64,000 nucleotides of DNA from Triparma columacea (GCA_030267965.1 BRYA01000571.1:1-64000), one strand, 5' to 3'. Positions 42,632 to 54,324 are shown, counted from the first letter of the stretch. The notes: generated from the sequence alone by a model not told the origin. Numbers and translations are program-made.

Positions 42632-45277
42632 ATGTCACAAAAGAAGACCATGCCCCCATGGATTCCCTGCGGGCCGTCAAAGTCGCATGTATTTTACGGT
42701 CCGGGGGGAGACAAGGGCTCTTTGTCCTTTGTGAGCCATCTCGATGTTCTTGTGAAGTCCAAGCGTGATTCTCATCAATTTCTTACGTTTGGCGCTCACC
42801 ATCGAGGAAATAGCCAAAAAATCATAGCAACTACGCCTGCTGAGATTTTACGGAACAACGAAATGTTATCTATGGACCAAGAACAACAATTCCTGGAGGA
42901 CAATCCCAACGACGAAACCCTTTCCTTCAATTCTGATAGCTTGTATGACTCAATTGGTGCTAACAATGCCTTGCGCAGGACATCTGCTCATCGCAAGTAC
43001 GGCTTAGTAACTATGCGGTCTTCAGCTACCCATTTTAATAAGAGGGCAATGGAATCCTTTTCAGAGCGATTATCATCTTGTTTCAACAAGTTCCACGACC
43101 ACTCGGCAAGTACTAGGGAGTCGTTGTACAGGGAAGTGGAGGAGCAAACTTCCCGCGCTATACGTTCGATGGAGCAAGAAGTGAGGGACATTCAAAAGGA
43201 GGTAGAGGAGCGTTTTCGAAAGGAGGAGGTCGTGACGAAAGAAGACTTATTTGAACGAGCCTTTGCATCAATGAACCACAAATACCCCGAGGCTGAGGTC
43301 GAACTAATCGACCGTCTGAGGTCCCAGGGCGCTGACGTCGTAGCTAGACAGAGGGCGCATGAGCAAATGCAAGCTGAGTTGAAACAACGGGAATGTGACC
43401 TCACAGAGGAGCACAGGTCGAACCTCGAAGGCGGCGCCCAGGCTCGTTTGCAGGAAAGAGAGGCTCAACTTGCGACTCAACGTGCCAAAATTCAGGCTGA
43501 GATGGAGGAATTGCAACGAAACACACTAGCTGAGCTTTCTGAGAAGCTATCAAGGGAGGCCAAAGATCAGATTGCTGCCTATAGGTTAGAACTCGAAAAT
43601 CTTCGCGATGCTCGGGTTACATCTGCGCGGGAAAAGGAGGCTGAAAAAACGGAAAAACTTCTTCAGGACTTGAAGGTCAAGTTCATGACCCAGGCCGAAA
43701 AGGAGGTTCGCGCTGCGTCCATGCACGAAGAAGACGAAGAGCGCCTAGCGCTGACACAGGTGCAGGAGGAAATATCGAGGTTTCAAGCACTCAAGGCGAC
43801 TGAAATAACAACTAACGCCAGGGCTCACAGGGCTCAGACACTACCTTCCATGGCGATCGAGCTTGAGGAGAGAGCCGAGGGCATCGAGCGCAATTTCAGG
43901 TAAGCACTTTGTCTGACCGTCTCCTCTTCTCAGCTCTTCCCCGCCAAACACTGTTTTGAGCTGCGACTTCCGATTCGTCAGCTCTCTGTTGCTTACGCCT
44001 CCACTAACTCCCTTCCCTCCACCAGACTTGGTCTCATCAATGAAGATACAAAAGAGGAAACGGATTTGATTGACAGCGCGGCTCTGGAATTGAGAGGTCA
44101 TGTAAACGGTTGTAGGGAAGCTATACTCAGCGATAACGAGCAGTTCGTCAGGGAGGTCTCGGAGGCCTTCCATAAGGTCAGAGCTGGTGTTCTCAAGGCA
44201 AGGGCACAGTACTTGAAAATCCCCCTACCTTCTGGGGGCGACGTTGAAGGGAGCTTAAGTAGAAGTTTAGATGTTGATGATAAGAGTGGGGGGCTCACGA
44301 CTGTCAGCGACCAACCAATAAGTGTTAAGGGGCTAACAACAGATTTTGAGCAACTGCGCCAGAAGTACTTGACTATGGGATCCCGCCTCGTAGATGCCGC
44401 TATTGAGAAACTCCTATTACAACAGGAGGTGAAAGCTGCAAGGTTGCGCAGAGCGAGTGGGGGAAAGAACGGTCTCACGGCGGGTGGTAAGCCCAAAAAC
44501 ACCGGGTACAGGACCAACCTCCTTTGTCCAACCTGTAACCCACTTCAGGAGGCGAACTTGGAACTTCAGCGTGTAGCAAGTCGCCTACGGAGGGAAAAAA
44601 GTGGGAGGGGTGACAGCAGCACGAGGAAGAGCTCGTATATTGGCTTCGGTAGCAACCTTGACCTTTCCAATGTTGAGGGCAGTATTGCTTTGTCTGCACC
44701 ATCGTCGGCTTACACGCCAGCACTTTTCAAGTACGGCAGAGAAAACCGTAGGAGCGATCAAGAAGTCGATGACGACGCTTCCATAAGTAGCACTGACAGC
44801 ACCCGAGAGGCGGACTTTGTGAGGCGTTTCTTGGACAAGTGTCAAACGAAGTCGACAACCCTCAGGGGAACACTGTCAAAACTCGACCCAACAAACCAAA
44901 GCATCAAGTTCGGGCCGAGTGCATTGCTTTCAGCGAGTGCGAGCGCGAGGGCGCGTGCAACCTCACAGCAGGATCAACCTGTCGCCCCTGAAGAGGAAAC
45001 CCCCTTTGACAAGATGATCGCGAACACATTCATGTCATCTTCGGTCAATAGCGCCAAAAGTGTCAGAGAAAAGTTGGCGAGTGACGAACATTTAGTGAAG
45101 CAGTTACTGGACGTCACCATCCAAGGTGAAAGGAGTTTAACATTTGGGGGGACAGCAGCTGACAGTTTCTCCAGCGTCGAGGGAAGGTCAAGAAACTCTT
45201 CATTCGAGGTTTCACCTGCACTGATTGCGCCAGCGTTGGATGCCGAAAACGTGGATGAGTGGGTTCGTGGTTCGTGA
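42632..45277 (+). CDS. Long coiled-coil protein of unknown family
   Basis: Two exons, 42632-43899 and 44026-45277 (phase 2, donor CAG|GTAAGC, acceptor CACCAG), giving 839 residues. I chose the ATG at 42632; the frame upstream begins with TTG. The N-terminal 70 residues are Pro/Gly/aromatic-rich (MPPWIPCGPSKSHVFYGPGG). Residues about 140-500 form a nearly continuous coiled coil rich in Glu, Arg and Gln, and the exon junction falls inside it. A CPTC motif lies after residue 580, followed by a Ser-rich tail. No membrane segment or signal. Such layout is common in centriolar, ciliary and cytoskeletal proteins, but I cannot name a family. Confidence 0.7.
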
Positions 45278-45387
45278 CGAGGACAAAGCGCTGGCTCATA
45301 GTGTAACAGAGGTTTTTGACATCAACAAAGTTTTCTTCTGCTTTCTTTCTTTTTTAACTATCCCACCTCCACCCACCCTCTCTACGA

Positions 45388-45912
45388 TCACCTCCAAACG
45401 CCAGGTCCCTGGGGGGGTTTATACTTCTCCCTTTTGCCCAACCTATTGAGGTGAACTTCCCCCATGCCCATTTCCCTCATGGGGAGGCCTTTGCCCCCCA
45501 TGCTCCCACTTAGTCTCCTCCTGTTCCTATTCTCGTGTCTCCTCACGACGGCGAGCTGCTGGCCTGTGCTGCTACTCCTCGCCCCCCCCTCAGTGGCAGG
45601 ATTGAGCATCATGCCTGGTGTGCGACCCTGCATTTGGACCAAACCGCTGGTCCTGATGCTCATGGGAACGCCAGACTTCATCTTTAAGTACGCTTTGGCC
45701 TCTTGGCCACCCTTAGTCCTATGTATCTCGTTAGATATCTCAAGCTTGTCTGCAAATCGACAGCTGCTCCTCCGTTTGTCCTTAAAACCCAAGTTTTTCC
45801 GAACTGAGTCTGGGAGCGCTTGTTTCGGCATTTTCGGTCGAGGGATGCGAGTATCAAGATCAGATCCCCACGAGCATTGGAGCCCGGAGGCCGAAGAACC
45901 AAAACTTTTCAT
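45388..45912 (-). CDS. Small basic hypothetical protein
   Basis: Single exon, 174 residues from the ATG at 45912; a second Met at 45831 (MPKQALPDSVRKNLGFKDKRR) may be the real start. It is rich in Arg, Lys, Ser and Met with no hydrophobic segment, so probably a nucleic-acid or membrane-surface binder. Not recognised. Support comes from the open length, its position tail to tail with the coiled-coil gene (110 bp) and head to head with EHD (78 bp), matching the packing of its neighbours. A spurious frame remains possible. Confidence 0.4.
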   Translation of the reverse strand: MKSFGSSASGLQCSWGSDLDTRIPRPKMPKQALPDSVRKNLGFKDKRRSSCRFADKLEISNEIHRTKGGQEAKAYLKMKSGVPMSIRTSGLVQMQGRTPGMMLNPATEGGARSSSTGQQLAVVRRHENRNRRRLSGSMGGKGLPMREMGMGEVHLNRLGKREKYKPPQGPGVWR

Positions 45913-45990
45913 TTTTCCAACTTGGTCTTTTACCTTAACGTTTTTCTCCGGTGTTTCTTCCTTTTTTTTCCACGAACCTGCTGGGTCATC

Positions 45991-47674
45991 ATGTCGAGTG
46001 CGTCGTCTTATGCTGCAATTGCGAAGGTGCGTTGGATGGCCGGTGTTGGCTCGAGAAGCTTTTGGGGAAACGTTGGCCTCTTCACTGACTTGTTATCCAA
46101 ATGAGAATCCCGTTCCCAACGAGGTTGATGAGAGATGAAAAAATTTGCGAGACAGACTTCTAACATATTGACTATGCCCCGTCGCCGTAGGAGGTCATGG
46201 AAGAGTTGAAGGTGAGTGGTACATTTTTCACTTTACGTCTCTCAAGGGCCTGAACTGCCCTTCTCTTACTTCCCAGGATCTTAATCTTGGGGCTCACCCC
46301 CCCCTTTGACAGACACTCTACATGAACAGCATCTTGCCCGTCGAAGAAGCGACCTCTTATTCTTCCTTCGGCTTTTCTCCTCTCAACGCAGGGGAGTTCG
46401 ACTCCCCCCCCCTTGTTCTCCTCGTTGGCCCTTACTCTGCAGGAAAGACTACCTTTATTGAGCACCTCTTGGGCAAGAAGTTCCCTGGCCAGCGAGTCGG
46501 CCCTGAGCCCACGACGGACAAGTTCTGTGCTGTTTTGCATGGAGAAGATGAGAGAGTTATACCTGGAAATGCCCTTACAGTGACCCCAGGCACCCCCTTC
46601 AAGGTTTGTGCCGTCTTCTCTGCTTAGGACTGGTTTGGTTTCACGTTCTCACTTGCCCCCCTACCCCACTCTTCACCCTTCAGGGCCTTCAAATGTTTGG
46701 AAATAATTTTCTTACTCGCTTCGAAGGTGCTCAGTCCAACGTCGACATTCTTAAGAACCTGACTCTTATAGACTCTCCTGGTGTTCTTAGCGGAGAAAAA
46801 CAGACTCTGGGCCGTAGCTACTCGTACGATGACGTCTTGAATTGGTTTGCGGAGAGATCTGATATGATCATCTTGCTGTTTGATGTTCAGAAGTTGGACA
46901 TCAGTGATGAGATGGGAAGCGCCATCAAGGTCCTGCAAAAGTACTCCGACAAAATCAAGGTTAGAGAGACGAGGTGTAGAGACGGGGGGTGGGGGGGGTC
47001 AGAAAGATCAAGTTGCGCTTGTTCAGTTAGCTCTTAAGCCCATTGTGCTTATTTTGCCTTACCCTCGCATCCTCACCCCCCCCCAGGTTGTTCTCAATAA
47101 GGCGGATACAATTTCTCACCAGCAGCTTATGAAGGTTTACGGTGCACTTTTGTGGTCACTCGGAAAAGTCATCGACACCCCTGAGGTTACTCGTGTGTAT
47201 ATAGGGTCGTTCTGGTCGGAGCCACTGAAAAATGAGGACACTACACCACTGCTAGAGATGGAAATGGCAGACTTACTCAGAGATTTGGCCGCCCTCCCAC
47301 GGATGGGAGCCGTGCGTAAGATCAACGACATTGTCAAGCGCATTCGCCAGATTCGGACACACGCTGTTCTGTTAGACCACCTTCGCAACGCTATGCCTTC
47401 CATGTTTGGGAAGGAGAAGAAAAAGGCGGAACTTCTTAGTGACCTTCCCACCGTTTTTAGGACTGTTATGAAGCAGCACAATATTTCCGTTGGAGACTTC
47501 CCGGAACTAAACAAGTTTAAAAGGGATGTAGAAATGATGGACTTCACAGAGCTTCCAAAGATCAAGGGTGGAAGAATGCTCAAGGGCAAGAGAATGCAGG
47601 ACATAGAGGAGGCCCTCAACTCTAAAATACCAGCCATGCTCAACAGGATTCCAGGGATCACCGGTTCTGAATGA
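45991..47674 (+). CDS. EHD-family dynamin-like GTPase without an EH domain
   Basis: Five exons: 45991-46026, 46191-46211 (21 nt), 46313-46603, 46684-46959 and 47087-47674, all phase 0, giving 403 residues. EHD proteins are ATP-binding dynamin relatives that tubulate membranes in endocytic recycling and at the ciliary pocket. Seen: P-loop GPYSAGKTTFIEHLL, RVGPEPTTDKF (switch I), PGNALTV, LIDSPGVLSG (switch II, DxPG), RSYSYDDVLNWFAERSDMIILLFD, VVLNKADTISHQQLMKVYGAL (NKAD), VYIGSFWSEPL, and the helical part PSMFGKEKKKAELL and ISVGDFPELNKFK. Animal EHDs carry an EH domain at the end and plant ones at the start; here the protein ends 14 residues after the region matching DIAKLMP and has only 32 residues before the core, so no EH domain exists. 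Confidence 0.93.
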
Positions 47675-47805
47675 GACACTTGCAGGTGAAGGGGGGGGAG
47701 GAGAGCGGTTAAGGCACAATAACGAAATCAACGCTTGGCTGGTCTTCTTCCTACTTTTTGTATTTTTGTTGAAAGTATGTAAGCTGCTAGCTTTATCCTT
47801 AAGTC

Positions 47806-49097
47806 CTACTTTCGCCTCCTTTCGGGAACGTCTGGTATCTGGATTTGAATGCCGCCCTCCCTCTCCTCTGCCTCTCTGCATCTCTCGTGAAGTTCCTCCT
47901 CCAGTCCGATCACCATGGTTTCTAGTACTCCATCAACATTGTAAACCCCCCCCTTGCCCTCCCAGAGCTCCCCAATCGTTCGCAGCGTTAGCACAATCCC
48001 AAAAGTCATAACTCCGAAAAGTACCCCTTCAACGGTGAGGATGTTGTACCCCCCGATAGTCTGGGTCCCTGCGCCGAGGAGCGGGAAGCTGACGAGTTCA
48101 ATTCCAGCGAGTACCCACAATAGGAACATATGCGCGGATGGAAGCTTGCGTTGTAGAGCGCCGAGTCTGGGTTGTCATCATGGGGTGAAAAGCGTAACAA
48201 GCGGCAAGGGGAAAAGTTAGGGGGGTGGAAGGGAGTGTGCCAATCACCCATATAAGCATCTATAGCCATCACAAAGAGGAAAAATACTTCTCAACCCCGC
48301 ATCAATCGTCAAACTCACCTCGTCGCCCTCGCTTGCCTTAGTGTCCTGACGGTGTCGTACACTGCACTGGGAGTTCCAACACTGGTGTAGTACATTATGC
48401 TTTCCAATGGGTCTAGGTCAGGTCGCCTAGAGAGCAAAAGGGTCGGAGACACCTTCAACATCTTCAAGTCATTCTTGACGTACGAATCAATGCACTTGAG
48501 AATCTTCCCATAGAGAGGCCTCCCCCTTGTCAGAAGTGCAGTCTGCTCCAACAGCGACTTGGCCTCTGTCACCTCTGAAAACAGAGCGTAATACACAGCC
48601 TCTTGCTGCTGATACATGAAGTAGTACGTTTGTCCTACCAAGATGGAGAAGAGGAGTCCGCCCACAGTGAGGAAATTCTGAACAAACTGTGAACTGTCCT
48701 GAGACAGTACAGCAAACACGCCAGCGTTGTTGACAAGGGTAGCTAAGAATATGGCAAGGGGGGGGAACACGAGAAAGGCCGCTGCAGCTGCAAAAACAGC
48801 AGGGACCACAATCCTCGAGAGTGTGCTTGCTTGGTCAAGAGGTGTTTGGCAGGTATTCGGGTCCTTCCTGCTGGCCCAATCCATAATTCTCTCCTTCAAA
48901 CCGGCCTCTGCCCCCAATGAAACTCCAAATCGACTCTTATCAAATGTTCTCACGTTGGTTTTGAGTGAGAGTTGTGGCGGGGGAGGGGAGCTGAGGTGAA
49001 ATTGAAGGTTCCTACAAGGCGACGGATTGAAACCGTACGCTCTTCCGATCACCACGGACGCTAATACTAGGGTTAGGTGAAAGACGCGAGAAAACAT
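47806..49097 (-). CDS. Plastid-targeted bestrophin-like DUF4239 membrane protein
   Basis: Two exons, 49097-48319 and 48166-47806 (phase 2), giving 379 residues. The join rebuilds the conserved block RQARATR-LGALQRKLPSAH. The first 22 residues are a signal peptide ending GRAYG, followed at once by FNPSPCRNLQF: the A-x-G|F pattern of bipartite plastid import in ochrophytes. The body has two hydrophobic segments (VPAVFAAAAAFLVFPPLAIF and FLTVGGLLFSILVGQTYYFMY), then QQEAVYYALFSEVTEAKSLLEQ, DPLESIMYYTSVGTPSAVYDTVR, and two more (FLLWVLAGIELVSFPLLG, GVLFGVMTFGIVLTLR), as in the plant DUF4239 proteins of chloroplast membranes. Role unproven; a thylakoid or envelope channel-like protein is a reasonable guess. 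Confidence 0.85.
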
Positions 49098-49418
49098 GGC
49101 GTCCTTATTTCACAGAGAAAATGGTGAGAAAGGTGCGTTTTGACACTGGGAGTCGGCGGACCTTTTTGATGGAGATTCCGGGAAAGAGAATGTCGTTATT
49201 ATGCCGAAAAAGAAAGAAACGACGGAGCAAAGGAAGTTCAAGGAGGCTCGAGGACCCGAAGCCCCCCCTCGGGTCAAACTATTAAATGTTGGTGGATGTA
49301 AGAATTTGCAAAACTGGGTCATACTTGATCCGTATTTGATCATAATATAAGTAAGTCAGAAGTCTCTTTCCGAAAGCAAAGTATTTATTTTCACAACACG
49401 TTCATTTGCACCCCCCCC
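49098..49418. other. Intergenic, 321 bp, no gene seen
   Basis: It holds the promoter of the plastid DUF4239 gene and the 3' region of the minus-strand RGS gene. A 77-codon frame here lacks support. Confidence 0.5.
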
Positions 49419-51698
49419 CTAGAACACATCTTGCATGTCTTTCTCAAAGTCCCGGATGTTCTCCTTTGTTATCGCATCCAACTTTTTGTTCTTAAGGTGA
49501 GCGTCAAAGTCAAAGTTTTTATCCTCGTCTGCGACCTCGTCGAAATTGAGGCTGCTCTCCTTGATCTTGTGGTGCTCTTTGATATCCTCCTTTTTGGGTT
49601 GGAAGCCAACGACAAAGTTCCTCTGCGCAAACTTTCTCTTGTGTGCTTGCTTGAAGTGGTCAAAGAGGTCGTGCTTCTTGAATTCCATGAATCCGCCGAT
49701 CCTCATCTGGTGAAAAATTTCACGCTGCGCCTTGTCGAATATACCCGAGTGAATGTCGTTGTTTGAAAAACCTAGCGTTGGGTGGGGAGGGGGGGGGAAG
49801 TGGCTGTGTGAGAAACGGGAGCAGTCCAAAGTCGCTCCGCTCACCCCCCCAACCCCCACCCCTGCCCCAATCTACAGTTACACTTACTCTCTATCAGCTT
49901 ATCTCGTACTTCGGCGCTCACGTTGACCTGGTACATGCTCCCCTCCTTCACATATGTAGTGAAAATCTTCTCTGCAGAAACGGCGAGAATGTCCTCCAGC
50001 GACATGCTGAGTTCTATGTCAGGGGTCGCAGATTTAACAAAGTGCTGGATCTTCATGTCTTGAACGTCGCGGAAAAATAGAAAGTTTTCCTCTTGAAAGC
50101 TGACCCTGAGAAATCTTCTAAAATATGCGCTGAGGAGAGGGTCCTCAAGCACATTTTCCAGTCTCATCGCCGTGCTCAGATCCGCAACGTAAGCTTCCTT
50201 CGTTCGCTTCAGTTGTCTGTCCTCTTTAAAGTCGCTGAGGGTCATTATAACCGAGTCTAGTTTGTACTCGTCGCTAGCATTCGCCAAGAAGTCGGAGTAC
50301 TGCGAGGAGAGAAGCGGCGGGGGTGGGTAAGGCGGGGGTAGGTCAGAGAGTTAGGGTTTTGCTTTCATAAGGTGGGGCCCTTTCTTCGCGTGCCAGGTGC
50401 CCACCCACCCACCCCGCACCCTCCTTCCGTGGCATCGCCAATTTCGCGAAAATTTCGAGGTGGATCCATCGACTCGTACCTGCTTCGAGACGAGAAAGGG
50501 ACGCTGAATCTCTGACTGAAGTGTATCGGCGAGGAAATGCGACAAGTCTTCGAAGCAATCCATGCCTGGCCCACTATCGGGGTTGTTGTTTCCGAGGACA
50601 TTCTCATTCGTCACAGCCCTCAAGTGGCTGGGGAACTTGGATGCCGCCTGACAGTCCTCCCATATTTTCTTACTTCTCTTCTGCTGTTCCTGGGGACTCA
50701 TTTTTTCGTAGTCGGCCTTAAAATCGGATATATGTTCCCACAGCCTCACGTTGGTAAGCATCTTGGCGTTGCCCTGTTCGTTGAGGAAGTCGGAAAGAGC
50801 CTTCAAAGCCCGGGGTTCCATGAGGATCGCCTTGAGCTCAATCACGTTAGCAGAGCTCCCGCGTCGCACCTTGGTGCCACTTTCTAGGGTCATGAAGGCA
50901 TCTGAAATGAGGAACTGAGGCATATAGTCGAATTTTAGGCACTGGTAAGCCTTCTCATAAGCCAAGTCAAACACTGCGAAGTCGTACTTGTCCGTCACAA
51001 ATGCAAGCTCAATTGTTCGGCGCGTTGGTTTGTCTAGCATCAATTTCTTCTCCGCATTCACAGGGAGGTATTTCTTAAATATTTCTAAAATCTTAGCCTT
51101 CTGTCTGGCCGCCTTTCTCTCATTCTTCATCTCGTTGACGTCGAGTACAAACTCGAGGTAGACTCCGCCTTCTTTCACGTTCTCCGAGTGAGCCCATCGG
51201 CTGAAGGCCTAGGAAATGGTGGGATTGAGAGGATCGAGGGGCAGCGAGCGAAAATAAGTAAGAGAGATGAAAGCGATCAAATCGCGGGAGGAGCACCGTG
51301 CTCATTGCGCTACATCAAATTCGAAACCATTCGCAACACTTGCTAGCGCCGTCGCCTCATTCCTACACCTGTTCCCCCAACTTCCCAAAGACAACCTCCC
51401 CCCTCAAAACCTCATGGAAACAACATCTCAACCGCTTACCTTCTGGACGACTTGCTCTTCGACTATTTTCAACAAGCAGAAGTCACTCCTTGTCCTTATT
51501 TTCTCCTATAAAAGAAAAAGGGGGGGTAAGCCATGAGAGGTGCACCACAACACAAAAACTTCAGGGTGAATTTTCACTTACCATGGTCCGCGGCCCCGCG
51601 CTGAAACCACCCTTCACGACCTTACCAGACCAGTTCGTTTTGGGGTAGTGTACAGGAGCCTCAGTACTCGCTGTAACCACTGATTGCCCACCCCCCAT
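49419..51698 (-). CDS. Triple RGS-domain protein A, N-myristoylation motif
   Basis: Five exons: 51698-51582, 51505-51440, 51208-50480, 50299-49888 and 49771-49419 (phases 0,0,0,1), giving 558 residues. It starts MGGGQSVV, a myristoylation site. Then come three consecutive RGS-like helical bundles: first with SDFCLLKIVEE, YLEFVLDVNEM, FDLAYEKAYQCLKFDYMPQFLISDAF; second with MEPRALKALSDFLNEQGN, and CFEDLSHFLADTLQSEIQ; third with EDPLLSAYFRRFLRVSFQEENFLFFRDVQDM, GSMYQVNVSAEVRDKLIE and FDKAQREIFHQM..FMEFKKHDLFDHF. RGS domains speed GTP hydrolysis by G-alpha or act as membrane adaptors. The lipid anchor would place it at the plasma or flagellar membrane. A paralogue runs the other way from the same spacer. 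Confidence 0.82.
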
Positions 51699-52322
51699 GG
51701 CCTTCGCGTGGATCTGAAAAAGATGCCTAAATAGGGGAGCTGTTAGTTTACGTCGCCCAAAAACCGCACAGGAGGGGGTGGGGTGGAGAGAGAGAGACAG
51801 GGCGGCAGTAGTACAAAGCATTAAAAGTCTCACCTTATCAAAGAAGTAGAAGTTTTGTGTTGGGTAAATTGCCGAAAACATAAGTCAGGTAGAAGAGTGT
51901 CATGGCTTTTTGTTTAGCCTTTGGGGTAATAGGCAATGCCTAAATGTTTGCCTATAAATTCGCTTAAAAAGTTTATTCAACGGCTATATATCCGTAAAGC
52001 CGGCGATCTGATTGGTCCAACGGGTGCCTATTTGCCTTTGGCTATAAAATTGGCTATTTATTTCTCTGAAAACTTTCGCTTATTACCTGAAGGCCTAGGC
52101 CCAAGAAATCTCCTTAACCACTTCGGCAATTTTTTATTTTGTTTCTCTTGTCCACTCACCAAATCGTGCATATTCGTTCCAGCGTTCCTCCCATCCGCTA
52201 TCCCTACCATTCATCTCTCCCCAAGTGGTGTTTATTCGCTCGTTCTTGCCCTTTTTGCCTTACTTATCTACCCATTCATCCCTTCTTCTTCTTTCTCGTG
52301 AGGAGAAGAAAAAAAAAAGGAG
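51699..52322. promoter_or_regulatory. Divergent spacer of the two triple-RGS genes, repeated CTATAWA motifs
   Basis: This 624 bp spacer is AT-rich in its centre. A palindrome TAGGCAATGCCTA lies at 51930-51942, and five copies of a G-G/C-CTATWWW motif follow: GCCTATAAAT (51950), GGCTATATAT (51982), GCCTATTTG (52026), GGCTATAAAAT (52040) and GGCTATTTAT (52052). No gene was found. It could be a two-way promoter with a repeated binding site; two of the copies also look like TATA boxes. Confidence 0.5.
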
Positions 52323-54221
52323 ATGGGTGGTTTCGTTAGCCATGCTACTCCAGTCGACGAGAACGGCGACCCCAGAGTGCATGTACCCACTGGTCGGAGG
52401 TTGTCAGGGAGGCCAAGGGTTGGTTCCTTTTCTGCGGGGCCCAAGACCTTGACAAAGTTGAGGACAAGGAGCGACTTTTGCCTCGTCAAGATATTCGAGG
52501 AGAAGATAGTGTTGACAGCGTTTCAATTATGGTGCAAAGACGAGAAGTGTACAGAAGCTTCTACGTTTCTCTCCTTCATTACCGCAGTAGATGCAGGTAA
52601 GTGAGATGGCCAAGGGCACCCACTCCCGCAATGATGTCTACGTCGGGGGGTTGCGTGGCGAACCTTTTTTGCCCATGCTAAACCTTCCCCAATCCTCACG
52701 CTCGCTTCTTTCGCCTCAGTGAAAGGCGGCGTTACAGGCTTGGGGATCAAGGCGAAGAGGGTCAAAACGATGAAGGTGTTCAACGATTTCATCTCGGCCA
52801 AGTCGCCCTCACGATTGATTGTTGACTCCGCTACGATTGAGACTATCACTCAAGCGTTCGAGAACAAAGCCTCGGACGAAAATGTGTTTGACCTTGCTTA
52901 CGAGAAGTGCTATCAGCGTCTCAAGTTTGAGTTTATGCCCCGCTTCCTCATCTCGGACAGCTTCACGAAGCTCGAAGACAGCACAAGAGAGAGAAGGGGA
53001 AGTAGCACGAAGGTGGTTGATATGAATGCTATACTGAATGAGCCGAAGGCCCTCAAAACGTTTGAAAATTTCCTGGCTACTAAAAATAACACCAACATGA
53101 TTAAGCACACGAACCTCTGGGTCGCGACGAGGAATTTCACTCAACTCTACGAAAAGAAGAAGGGTGGGGTCGTACAGACAAGCGAGTGCTTGCTAGAACT
53201 CCAAGCCGCCATAAAAGAACTTCAGACAAAAGGTACGACGCAACACCAAATAGGTCCCAAAGCAGCCTCTATTCCCTTACCCCGATTTCGTATCTCCCCT
53301 CGCAGCGTGGACGCTCCAGCAAGATGGATCGGTGAGGCTCCCCAAGGGACTGGAGATCGGCATCTCAAACCAGTTCAACGCAGCCCCTGACGGAAACACG
53401 ATAATGTTATGCTACAAGCTCATGAACTTTCTAGCCGACGTCCTTCACACGCAAGTCCAACGAGCTTTCTTAAAATCTAGTCTATTTGAAGACTTTCAGA
53501 GGCATGCTCCTGAAGATTTTGTTCTAGACACCGTGGTGATGCACCTGAGCACTTTCAAGGACGACAGACGTTTGAAGGCAACCAAGGAAGATTACCAAGG
53601 AGATTTCGAGAAGGCGTTGGATTTCAACAATATCTTCACTGAGTCTCTTTTCTCAGCTTACTACCGTCGCTATCTGAGGCTCACCTTCTGTGAAGAAAAC
53701 TACTTCTTCGTCCAGGAGGTCTACGACCTCAAGAACAACGAACCTCTGAAGAGAAGGTGGTGGATAGACGACGATAGAAGCTTGAACATAGACCCAGACA
53801 AATTTGATGCCAGTCGCAACCTTAAGCTGAAGTGCATGAGCATTTACGAGCACTACATCGTTGATGGGAGAAAGTACGAGATCAACATCCCTGACAAAGC
53901 CAAGAAGGAGATAAAGGAGCTGGTAGAGAACGGAAAGGTGCGTCTTGCGCCAAATACGGCCAAGGAGAAGTCTCTGGTGCAGTCTCTGGTGCTCACCTCG
54001 CCCCTCATCCGCCTCGCCCCCCCTCCCCCCCTCATCGACCGATATAGTTTGATAAAGACATGTTCGCCAGGTGCGAGAGCGAAATTCTCAGGCTTCTTCA
54101 GCAAGACACTTTTGCCCGATTCAAGAAGCACTACATCTTCGACCACTTCAAGAAAGCTTTCTTCATCAAATTCAGCCACAGAAACTTTGTTGTCGGGGAA
54201 AAAATCAAAGTCATACAATAG
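52323..54221 (+). CDS. Triple RGS-domain protein B, paralogue of the divergent gene
   Basis: Four exons: 52323-52596, 52720-53232, 53306-53937 and 54048-54221 (phases 1,1,0), giving 530 residues. Start MGGFVSHA, again a myristoylation site, then SFSAGPKTL as in the partner (GGFSAGPRTM). Three RGS-like bundles align with the partner along the length: SDFCLVKIFEE, VFDLAYEKCYQRLKFEFMPR and FLISDSFTKLE; NEPKALKTFENFLATKNN and LMNFLADVLHTQVQRAF; ESLFSAYYRRYLRLTFCEEN, YFFVQEVYDLK, KYEINIPDKAKKEIKEL and the last exon FDKDMFARCESEI, KKHYIFDHFKKAFF. The last acceptor (GATATAG at 54047) is placed as in the paralogue, but intron positions in the first bundle differ, so introns moved after duplication. 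It lacks the acidic C-terminal tail of protein A. Confidence 0.82.
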
Positions 54222-54324
54222 ATTGTTGCAAAATTCACAAAAAGCTTTGTTAAGGATTCATTTGCGTCCGAGCAATGTTTTTTCCCTGCCCTAGACTCCC
54301 CACCCCAACCCACACCCCACCCCC

